Shown: piece after piece, positions 11,205 through 18,974 of the stretch
Layout of the letters: each line of letters opens with the position of its first letter
Position numbering within the stretch: the first letter of the stretch is position 1
From: Diphasiastrum complanatum
Taxonomy: Eukaryota; Streptophyta; Lycopodiopsida; Lycopodiales; Lycopodiaceae
Length of the DNA: 64,000 nt
Direction of reading: 5' to 3'
Assembly (NCBI GenBank): GCA_029204225.1
Contig: CM055100.1
Span: 55,571,278-55,635,277, forward strand
Made by a program: the position numbers and the translations under genes
The notes under the pieces: model-generated
Told to the model about the DNA's origin: nothing
The model's input: only the letters and a program-made list of their open reading frames with translations
The model's database searches: none

Positions 11205-11589
11205 CCAGTGCCGAACCCTAGAGAACACAGAAGGTATCAGCTCGTAACCAGTGCCGAACCCTAGAGAACACAGATAGGTCAGATACCACAGTCAGGGTCG
11301 TGTCCAGTGTACATGACCAATAGGGCAAGACAGTGTGAGTAGTGTGCCCCAGCACGGTCCATAGCCATGGCGGGCCTAACACAGCCTAGGGACCCTGTCA
11401 GCAGGATAGGGCTCCCAGTTGGGTCCCGACGTGCAGTCGGCCACGTCAGTGCCACGTGGCCGACACTTGGCAGTAGCATGCTACCAGTCCTCACACTGGG
11501 CTAGGAGGGGCTTACTCTATATGAGGGAGTAGGCAAGGTTGGGTGGATCAGTTAGTGTTTGCCCTACTGTGGTGTTAGGATCTATTACA
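11205..11589 (+). mobile_element. Ty3/gypsy LTR closing the composite, with a 43-bp partial duplication
   Basis: The LTR ends GGATCTATTACA at 11589 and is followed by GAGGG. Its first bases are absent; it begins at CCAGTGCCGAACCC after truncated gag. A 43-bp unit starting AACCAGTGCCGAACCCTAGA occurs at 11203 and again at 11246, after which the LTR is intact. Orientation is plus, opposite to the neighbouring gag-pol but the same as the LTR at 1517. Confidence 0.88.
11436..11464. promoter_or_regulatory. LTR inverted repeat combining CACGT and CCGAC cores
   Basis: GTCGGCCACGT, a 7-bp spacer and ACGTGGCCGAC form a perfect 11-bp inverted repeat. Each arm holds an ACGT core (ABRE/G-box-like) and a CCGAC core (DRE/CRT-like), known plant sites for bZIP and DREB/CBF factors. 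The same repeat is perfect at 6768-6796 and has lost one base in the LTR at 1517. A role in stress-driven transcription is inferred. Confidence 0.6.
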
Positions 11590-11594
11590 GAGGG
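11590..11594. repeat. Target-site duplication GAGGG, right copy
   Basis: Pairs with 1512-1516. It lies directly after the TTACA end of the LTR and before LINE sequence. Confidence 0.85.
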
Positions 11595-12170
11595 GCACGA
11601 GGGATAAACTCATGCCAAAAGGCACAGGAGGAGCTGAGAAGGAGGTTCACAAGACGGTTTCCTTCAGAGTCATCATAGGCACTTTTTCTGAGACGGAGTG
11701 TGCGGTTGTACAATTGCCATGAAGAGCGGAGGAGATGGCGGGCATGGAAAGGAGCATGTGTGATAGAGTGGTGAAGGGATCGGCATTCCACGTCATACCA
11801 CGGTGGATGAAAAGGTCGGGATGATCGTGGATGGACTGGTTTGTGTTTATGAGGTTTAGAGGGGAAAGCCAAAGTAGCCGCAGAGTGGAGACAGGTGGTG
11901 AGGAAGGCGGCTTGTGATTCCAGCGATTCATTGTGTGGAAAAGAGTGAAGTAAGCAGGTGAGGGATTCCTGGTAGAGTGGGATAGAGAGGGGGTGGAAGG
12001 TGTATTTGGGTGCACGGGGAAGGATGGACTGGTGTTGAGGTTGTGGTGGTGGAAGGTTGCCAGTAGCGAAGGATAGGAACGAATGATCAGAGAGGGTGGT
12101 AGGGGAGATACGGAAGCTGTGAATGAGAGGGATGACGGTGACCCCGTGAGGTAATCAACCAGTCTATGAC
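11590..12170 (-). pseudogene. LINE fragment: end of endonuclease to RT linker (right half)
   Basis: On the minus strand this begins with GGGHRLVDYLTGS, matching the GGGHSVVDYFIGS endonuclease motif of the intact LINE, and contains WYDVECRSLHHSITHA, matching its WYDAECRSLHNHVTYA. It ends FWHEFIPRAP at the gypsy insertion, and coding resumes in frame at 1516. The upstream endonuclease part shifts frame, but the linker to RT (11585-11872) is one continuous frame, unlike the intact LINE, which breaks there. The 5' end is truncated at a junction with hAT sequence, as is typical of incomplete target-primed reverse transcription. It is a related but different LINE family. Confidence 0.82.
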
Positions 12171-14563
12171 CGCCCCCTCTTTGCCAGTCGCTGAAGGTCA
12201 GGCGTACTGCGGCTATGAAAGCTCCACCATGTGACAGGCGCCAACTGGTCCTCTCTGAGCTTACACTGCTCTCGATCAAAAGGATACAGGCCCCGCTCGA
12301 ACTTGACCATGTCTCGCTCTATGTTCCCTAGAGTCGTGCCTGTTGGCAAAGGAAATTGAACACGTGTCAGGACACAAACCAAAGCATATGCCTGCGCCGG
12401 GCCATACACGCTCGGTGTACTCCACCCATCCTCGGTGGAGCTCCGTGTCGCCAGGATGTCTGGTAGAGCGCCACAATGGGTGTAGCATGTGGGCCACCGC
12501 ATGGGTGGGTCTGTGGAAGTAGTCCCACCTCGCCTCCCAACGTGTGAGGAGCTCGTCCTTCCTGCGCAGGTGACATTGCAAATGGTTAGGCATCTTCGAA
12601 AACACGAGCAGAGTGAAATTGAAATAAGAAAGTAATAGGAGACGTACCTATCCTCCTCCAAGCCACATCTGTGAAGCGCCTCGCCGATGCGGTCCATGAA
12701 CTCGTATATGAGACCGAGAGTGCACCCCTCTCGGTCTACTAGGCGCAACACATAGAAGACAGGTCGAAGAACCTCTACAATCTCACTCACACGTGTCTAG
12801 AAGTCCTCTTCAAAGACTATGGCTTGGAAGAACACTGCCTGTCATGCAGTTCCTGAACTCATCAAATGCCTCACGCAAATGATCTCGCAAGACGCACAAT
12901 CGCTCGAGAACCAAGAATAAGAAGGCAAAGCAAGTGGGTGCTGGCTTCTTCAGGTCTAGCCGAGAGAATGTATGGAACAATGCCAGCACGCGCCTCTTTC
13001 TGGTGACGAACTTCACTATGCGCATGGCCTGAGAGGTGAGCTGCAAGACAAGCATTAAACAAAAAACTGTTAGAAGCTAAAAGAGGTTAGGGGCCTGGAA
13101 TAATTGACAGGTGCAAAATGCTTTACAAAGTGACGAAAATTGTACCTCACGAATCCATGGAAGTGCAACCATGTCTCGAATGAGAAGGTCGATGCAATGT
13201 GCAGCGCACAGGGTCCACACAATACTCGGGTGCTCCCTCATCACCATTTCTCCCATCAATCTGCAGTTCGAGCCGTTGTCTGTAACGACTTGAACCACAT
13301 GCTCTGCCCCAATCTCCTGCACTACAGAGATCACTGCCTCAGAGATGAACTCGGCCGTGATGGCTCCACCAGCTCGAGTAGCATCCACGCCTCGTAGGAA
13401 GACTGTGCCAAGTGGGCAAGACACTAGGATATTGACGACAGATCGCAGACGAGTGTCAGTCCATCCATCGCTCAATATCGAGCATCCATAGCTGCATAAA
13501 TACAACATTTCTTAGACATGTGCACTTGCAAACACTGTGGTAATTTCTAGATTGAAACAAATGAAGTGGTAAAGAGTAGCAAAAAATTCTTACGTCTGCC
13601 ACGCTGTGCGAATGGAGCGCAGCTCCCGTGTGATGGTCTCCTCCTCCTGTCGTAGCTTGGTCGTGCGCAATGCCTCTCTCCTCGGAGGCCTCCATGATGA
13701 ATCAGCTGATGCTATCTGAAGGCAAGTGTCTCTAAAGATCCAAGTGTCTGCAACAGCAAAAGGAATGCCACACTCGTAGAACAGCTGGCCAATCCGTCGG
13801 GTACACAGGGCATGATGATGTCTCTGCCATGACCTCGGTCCAATGTCTGCTGCCTAGCCCTAACCGCTCTCTGCTGCACAGAGGACTCTCCTGGTCTAGA
13901 ACGCCCACCAGAAACAATAGATGGGCGTGCTGAAGGTGTGTCTGATTGTGGAGCATCGCCTGCTGCATCGCTGCGGCCCTCTGTGGCATGATCTGACTCT
14001 GTTAATGGTGCGTCAGCAGCTGATGACGACGTTGGACGAGATGGACCTGTGGCTGAAGGAACAACTGGACAAGAGGGTGCATGTGTGCTGGATGCTCTAC
14101 GAACATCCCCCCCCACATGACTAGGCCCTGCCTCTGCATGTGTGCTGGATGCTCTGGGAATATCTCCCCCCATGTGACTAGGCCCTGCCTCTGCATCTGC
14201 TCTGGACCCTGCACCTCTATCATGTCCCGAACCTGCTCTAGTCCCTGCTCCTACCACTGACCCACGAACAACACTGTGAGATCGTCTCAAAGGCTCAAGA
14301 GATGAACCGTCACGCCCGTATGTGTCCATCAATCTCTCCACCTCTGCATCTGATATGCGAGGGCAAGTGGATATGCCCATCCCCCACCCATCTGGCCTGG
14401 TGGGTCGTAGCAAATGGGCCCTAACCCTTGTAAGAAAACCAGTAAAGATGCCGCCACAATGCAGGCATCTCCATCTGCGGGCACCAGATCCCTGGTGCGT
14501 AGCCACATCCCCCTCTGTCAACTCTACCTCTGACCAAATGCCTCTACCAAGGACCGGCATCAT
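12171..14563 (-). pseudogene. hAT transposase gene, BED finger + DUF659, with introns
   Basis: hAT transposases cut and paste DNA. From ATG near 14563 the first exon has a BED-type finger (CLHCGGIFTGFLTRVRAHLL), then a long S/P/A-rich linker with a 19-residue repeat. A DUF659 segment follows: FYECGIPFAVADTW, then SDGWTDTRLRS, VVQVVTDNGSNC and CAAHCIDLLIRDM. GT-AG introns at 13492-13593 and 13041-13145 join these in frame, and another donor lies near 12648. Later exons hold HRPTHAVAHMLHPLWR and WWSFHSRSTPDLQRLAKR, typical of the hAT RNase H-like domain. Damage includes a frame change near 13790, one near 12840 and a TAG near 12800. The C-terminal dimerisation domain is missing because a LINE enters at about 12170. 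Confidence 0.85.
14081..14194 (-). repeat. 57-bp tandem repeat in the hAT linker
   Basis: Two units with a 57-bp period encode HAEAGPSHMGGDIPRASST-like 19-residue repeats in the linker between the BED finger and DUF659. The period is a multiple of three, so the frame is kept. Confidence 0.8.
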
Positions 14564-15170
14564 GTGAATCTGTCAATGTATCAGATCGTGTGACTCAGCC
14601 AATGTATGATACCTGCAGAAGAGGAAGCAAACAATCACATGTCAATATTATGTTGGTAGCAAAAACAATCGGATTGTTCGCATTCAACCCTAAATTCTAA
14701 AATGCATGTGGTTTGGGCCCTAAACCGAAAACATTCTCTAGAAGCGATAAAGACCGGAACTAACAGCACAGGCATGTTTGAGGGCATGACGAAACATAGT
14801 TTGGCCTAAAATTGCACCTCAATCAGATGATTATAAGCTACTTTGCAAAAAGAGTCAAATGGAAAAGGGGCATGAGATTCATATCTTTTGAAACAAGCAA
14901 AAATGGAAAAAACTAACAGCATGAGCATCTCTGTGGGGTTCAATACAGATGATTTGAAACCAAAAACCAGTTCATTACATTGCCTACAGCTCATTGTATG
15001 AGCTACCAAGGTTTGAAGTCAAAACTTACCTAAAATCGTTTTGGAGACAAACGCCGCCACCTCGTCGCTTCCACCGTCCTGATCATGCACAGATCGATGC
15101 CCCACGCTGCCCACAATCCACGATCACCTCTTCATCCTTGCTCTCTCTCACTCTCCAACTGTCAGAATGC
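14564..15170 (-). other. hAT gene 5' UTR with a 417-bp leader intron
   Basis: On the minus strand a GC-rich leader ends TTTTAG with a consensus donor GTAAGT at 15029. The matching acceptor CTTCTGCAG ends at 14613, about 50 bp before the hAT ATG. The predicted intron is 14613-15029. Minor open frames here have no recognisable domain. Confidence 0.55.
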
Positions 15171-15330
15171 AAAAATTTTTATGTGGGCCGTGGGCTGCCT
15201 GTTTGCGGCCCACATAAAAAAATTTCAAAATTTTTTCGTGTTCCGGGACCACGTTTCTGGTCTCGGAACGCGAGCGATCCGGAACGTGTGTTCCGGATCG
15301 CGCTCCTTCCGAATCGCGATCCGCTGCAAC
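15165..15330. repeat. Nested palindromes with TTCCGGA motifs
   Basis: An inverted repeat pairs ATGTGGGCC near 15181 with GGCCCACAT near 15208. It is followed by a second one, GAGCGATCCGGAACGTGTGT / TTCCGGATCGCGCTC, near 15270-15305. The block separates the divergent hAT gene (left) and hAT fragment (right). Related TTCCGGA repeats occur beyond that fragment at 16205-16255. Confidence 0.65.
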
Positions 15331-15574
15331 ACAGTGTAGTATGTACATTAAGTTTTCATACATTGTGGTGGCATTGCACAATGCATACTTATTACTTGTT
15401 AATTGCAGCTAGCTATTTATGTTTACTCATGAATCATGATTGTAATTTGTCAATTTTCAAATGATCATTCATCATTGAAATTTGAATTACGATCTCGGAT
15501 CTATCATCTTGTCTTGTCACTTGTGCAACATTGCAATGTGAGTCATGACTTGTCACCTATGAACTTTCAACTAG

Positions 15575-16196
15575 GTATGGTTGCACCGTCATATTTGATG
15601 GTTGGAGTGATACGAGGAGGCGCCACATATTGAATATCCTGGTGTCTTCGTGCATGGGGAAGATGTTTCTCAGATCCATCGACACCTCTGGGGAGGCAGT
15701 CACGGGCGAGTACATGTTCTCACACATCGAGCTGCCATTGAGGAGGTCGGACCACAACACGTTGTACAGGTATATATATTATACTTATTACAATTTACTA
15801 TAATGTTAAATGGTAATTTGTAAATGTTAATGTTGAATTTTCATTGTTCAGTGGCGATTGATTAACAATGGATTATGGTTAACTAAGCACTTGAATTCGG
15901 AATTCCAACGTCATGCACATTGCATTGTATGGTTGTGCAGGTGGTCACAGATAATGCGTCAAACTGCGTCTCCATGGGTAGGCTCGTTAATGAGACCTAC
16001 CCCCACATCTTTTGGACACCTTGTGCTGCACACTGCCTGGACTTGTTGGTCGAGGATGTGGCCAAGATTCCATGGATTGCGGAGGTGGTGCATATCGCAC
16101 AGTTCTTGGTGAGATTCGTCACCAAAAAGCCCAGGGTCCTGGCCATGTTCAGGAGACGGTCCACCTTGGATGTCTTGAGACCTGCCCCCACCAGGC
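15575..16196 (+). pseudogene. Second hAT (DUF659) fragment with a different intron
   Basis: The plus strand encodes FDGWSDTRRRHILNILVSS, then after a frameshift near 15735 AAIEEVGPQHVVQ, then VVTDNASNCVSMGRLVNETY, CAAHCLDLLVEDVAKIPW and FVTKKPRVLAMF. The two halves join in frame across a GT-AG intron 15770-15940. The gene at 12171-14563 has no intron at this site. Conversely this copy has none after PWI-E, where that gene does. Only the DUF659 region and its start into the RNase H-like fold are present; BED and C-terminal parts are missing. Confidence 0.8.
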
Positions 16197-16204
16197 AAGG
16201 TTGC

Positions 16205-16255
16205 AGGCTGCGTTCCGGAATGCGTTCCGGATCACGTTCCTAAACGCGTTCCGGA
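16205..16255. repeat. TTCCGGA repeat cluster
   Basis: GCGTTCCGGAATGCGTTCCGG and further GTTCC units follow the hAT fragment directly. They share GATCCGGAACG, in inverted orientation, with the palindromic block at 15236-15330. Together they may be subterminal repeats of one element. Confidence 0.5.
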
Positions 16256-16259
16256 AATT

Positions 16260-16485
16260 CCCATTAGGGTTTTTCCAGAATTTTTTTTTTTTTAATTTTT
16301 TTTTAATATCAATATGCGTGTTAAATGGAAGGTTTTTTCAAGGGCAGTTCATTTATCAAGTTTGCCATCAATTTCAGGACCAATATCGTCCGTTAACTTA
16401 TTTTTCACTATCATATCATTTTCTATAGTTACCAGTATTGTGGGAAATGAAATCATGTGCATAGCAAAGCATTGAAAGCATATTG

Positions 16486-16487
<2 letters not shown>
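16260..16487. other. AT-rich spacer, nothing recognised
   Basis: T-rich DNA between the hAT fragment and the microsatellite. I see no gene or repeat in it beyond a T/A run near 16278. Confidence 0.5.

Positions 16488-16532
<45 letters not shown>
16488..16532. repeat. (CT)n microsatellite, 5' side of the LINE
   Basis: About 45 bp of pure CT repeat ends exactly where the GC-rich LINE 5' UTR begins at 16533. Confidence 0.95.
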
Positions 16533-16534
<2 letters not shown>

Positions 16535-16835
16535 CCTGTTCCGCCGCTGGTGCGCTGCCCTCATCCGCCGCTGGTGCGCTGCCCGCCTGCTGGTGCGCTG
16601 CCCGCCTGCTAGTGCGCTGCCCGCCCTCGCTACCCCTGCCCCTCTCTCTCTCTCTCGCCGCTCTGCTGGTGCGCTGCCCGCTTGCTGGTGCGCTGCCCGC
16701 CCTGCTAGCGTTGCTGCCCTCTCTCTCTCTTGCGCGCCCACCCGCCCTGCTAGCGCTGCTGTCCGCCCTGCTGGCGCTGCAGTGCTGACCTTCGCACCTG
16801 CCCTGCGCTGGTCCTCCATCTGCTTACCGCCTCCT
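16533..16835 (+). promoter_or_regulatory. LINE 5' UTR, GC-rich with ~19-bp repeats
   Basis: Repeated units like GCTGGTGCGCTGCCCGCCT occur in tandem at about 16573-16629 and again from 16669, with short CT runs between. Repeated GC-rich 5' UTR monomers are where LINE internal promoters usually lie, so promoter function is inferred. The frame of ORF1 stays open upstream to about 16593, but that peptide is low-complexity A/P/R. Confidence 0.6.
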
Positions 16836-17744
16836 ATGGCACCTAAGAAAAAGGAGGGTGTTCTTACACCCCCCTCCCTGTTGGACACCCCCCCATCACC
16901 GGTAGTGATGGAGGAGCCGTCTTCGGTGACAGAAACTATCAACATGGCTGCCATTGACTACACTCCTTCCAAACCTACCGAAAGTCTTTTTGCTTATGAT
17001 CTTAGTTTTATCCGGCAAGAAATTCTTGGACTTAAGAAACAACTACACCTCTTTGAAGCTGAAAATAGCAAGTTAGCTAAGGATCTTTTTGGTGTCACGG
17101 AACGTGTGGAGCAGCTTGAGCAAGAAAATATATATCTTAAGCAACGAATTGCAGAAAAAAGTGCCTTGGAGGAGACTTCCAACAAGATCAATAGCTTGGA
17201 GAAACAAGTCGAGGAGACGAAAACGTGGGCAGCACTCTTCAAACCGGATGATATGGGCAGCAAACTCTCATCACTCGCAAAACAGGTTGAAGAAACGACA
17301 TCGATCCTTAAGCAAGGTAATCACTCTCAGATTTCATCTTTTCCGAAGGAAAACGATTTGGAGACAGTTTTGGGTGAACAAGCCAGAAGGGCCAAAAAAG
17401 CCTTTAACATTAGAGTAAGAGGCATTGCCAATGGTGGAAAACCGTTGGAAGAAGCTACGGATTTGCTCATTTCCAAGTTATCTCATGTGGCTGACGGTTT
17501 TGATACTGCTTGGCGCAGTAAATTTGATGACAATGTTTTGTTTATCAAGTTCCGCTCGCTTTCACAACGCAATGCTGCCCTTCGGCTTAGGGCAAAGCTT
17601 AAAGGTACTTTCATTTATATGGATGATGACTTAACAAATACTCAATGGTTGGCAAGAAAAAAGATTATCCTTGAAGCGAAAGAGAAAGGGCAAAGGGTTG
17701 TTTTTATTGACGGGAAACCGAGATTTTTCGACCTTCCACAATAG
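16836..17744 (+). CDS. LINE ORF1 protein
   Basis: 302 residues, chosen to start at ATG 16836 (MAPKKKEGVLTPP) because it follows the repeat-rich 5' UTR and begins with a basic stretch. Residues about 55-160 form a heptad-rich coiled coil (QEILGLKKQLHLFEAENSKL), as in trimeric LINE ORF1p. Residues about 188-302 look like the RNA-binding end of L1-type ORF1p, including YMDDDLTNTQWLARKKIILE and a final FIDGKPRFF. The role is RNA chaperone and particle formation. It stops at TAG 17742-17744, in the same frame as the endonuclease that follows. Confidence 0.85.
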   Translation: MAPKKKEGVLTPPSLLDTPPSPVVMEEPSSVTETINMAAIDYTPSKPTESLFAYDLSFIRQEILGLKKQLHLFEAENSKLAKDLFGVTERVEQLEQENIYLKQRIAEKSALEETSNKINSLEKQVEETKTWAALFKPDDMGSKLSSLAKQVEETTSILKQGNHSQISSFPKENDLETVLGEQARRAKKAFNIRVRGIANGGKPLEEATDLLISKLSHVADGFDTAWRSKFDDNVLFIKFRSLSQRNAALRLRAKLKGTFIYMDDDLTNTQWLARKKIILEAKEKGQRVVFIDGKPRFFDLPQ

Positions 17745-18974
17745 GAACTAGGGGCCCCCGGATATAGAAGCTACCCGAGATCCCCTACCAATTTGAGACT
17801 TGGCTTCTGGAATTGTAATGGTTTTTTATCTTCGTCATCAGCCGGAGACTTTGCTGATTTTATTAGAAAATGCGACATTTTGTTGTTGGCTGAAACTCAT
17901 GAGTCCTTATATCATCCTCTTCCAAATATACAGGAGTACTCTTGGCATTCTGCTTTTCGTCCATTTGTTAGGGGAAAAACTTGTCGAGGATCTGGAGGAG
18001 TAGCTTGTTTATACAGAGACACCACAGTTCAGATGGTTAAACAAGATCCATACGCTCGCTATATTTGGTTACACATTATTGGCTCACTATTGGGATTACC
18101 TCAGGACATCTATATAGCTGTATGCTATTTTGCTCCACAGACCTCAGTGTTTGCTGAGTTTGGCGGGGACCCTTTTCAGGCTCTCTCAGATGATATTGCT
18201 ATCTTTTCTCAGCAGGGTTCCATTTTACTAGCAGGTGATTTCAACGCCCGCACAAGCTCTAGACAAACCGAATTTCATGCAGCTACGGATCTTCTCAGGC
18301 TTTACCCTTTGGATATGGGGCTAGACCGGGTATCACAGGATGCAGACACTCCAGCTACATCTTTCGGGGAGCAGTTGATCACTCTAGCAGAGACACACGC
18401 TCTTGCCATTTTGAATGGCCTCACACAGTGGCCTTCCTCATCAGCATATACATGCTATCCTCATGGTGGAGGACATAGTGTGGTCGACTACTTCATTGGA
18501 TCACCTGCTTTGATCTCTCACATTTCTGATTTCTCCATCACACCCCCTACCATTTCCGATCACTCACTCTTACACATCTCACTTGGTCACATAACCTCTT
18601 CTTTGCAAATTTCTTGCTCTCTTCCCACTCATAAACGTATTCCTTTCACCCAATCTGGATTCACTAATTACACCACAATCTTATCCCAACTACTCGCTAA
18701 CTTCCCGTTCATGGCACCAATTGACCAGCAAGCCACTTTTCTCTCTACATCCCTCTTAGCTGCTGCTTCCTCATCCTTCCCCACCAAAACGACATCATCT
18801 CACAGAAGTGTTCACAACAGATGGTATGATGCAGAATGCCGCTCTCTTCACAATCATGTGACATATGCCAGGTCACACTCCCCTGCCACACTCAAACAAT
18901 GCCAGAAAGAATATCATAGAACCACCAGAACAAAGAAGATCAAGTACCTACAATCACTCTGCCAAAAAAAATGA
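17745..18974 (+). CDS. LINE ORF2, APE-type endonuclease part
   Basis: The endonuclease nicks target DNA to prime reverse transcription. Counting from the TTG at 17793, the AP-endonuclease motifs are all present: WNCNG (6-10), AETH (33-36), GSGGVACLYRD, AGDFNARTS (147-155), HSVVDYFIGS (228-237) and SDHSLL (255-260). No ATG lies in this frame before the first motif. The 16 codons from TAG 17742 to 17793 are all sense, so the frame continues ORF1 across one UAG. It ends at TGA 18972-18974 right after an A8 run, where the RT frame begins one base back. The catalytic motifs look intact. Confidence 0.9.
   Translation, partial: ELGAPGYRSYPRSPTNLRLGFWNCNGFLSSSSAGDFADFIRKCDILLLAETHESLYHPLPNIQEYSWHSAFRPFVRGKTCRGSGGVACLYRDTTVQMVKQDPYARYIWLHIIGSLLGLPQDIYIAVCYFAPQTSVFAEFGGDPFQALSDDIAIFSQQGSILLAGDFNARTSSRQTEFHAATDLLRLYPLDMGLDRVSQDADTPATSFGEQLITLAETHALAILNGLTQWPSSSAYTCYPHGGGHSVVDYFIGSPALISHISDFSITPPTISDHSLLHISLGHITSSLQISCSLPTHKRIPFTQSGFTNYTTILSQLLANFPFMAPIDQQATFLSTSLLAAASSSFPTKTTSSHRSVHNRWYDAECRSLHNHVTYARSHSPATLKQCQKEYHRTTRTKKIKYLQSLCQKK

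Larger units (their letters stand above)
1517..11589. mobile_element. Composite Ty3/gypsy chromovirus insertion (two copies, partly palindromic)
   Basis: The outer LTRs at 1517-1792 and 11205-11589 are both in plus orientation and are flanked by GAGGG. The order inside is: 5' LTR, PBS, leader, gag (plus), copia LTR, inverted gag-PR-RT block (minus), integrase and chromodomain (plus), polypurine tract, the first 21 bases of a 3' LTR, a complete LTR in minus orientation, a near-complete gag-pol (minus), and the plus LTR. The minus copy 6643-11204 is bracketed by CCAGT (6638-6642 and 11205-11209), which suggests it entered the 3' LTR of the plus copy. The plus copy is the more damaged. Confidence 0.85.

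Noticed and set aside
12164-12790. 208-codon minus frame as an independent protein
   Set aside because: It is made of parts of hAT exons and an intron read through; the hAT motifs explain it.
16483-16788. Open frames reading LSLSLS/SLSLSL or RERERE repeats (also at 29281-29567, 34513-34829)
   Set aside because: They are translations of CT/GA microsatellites and have no other content.
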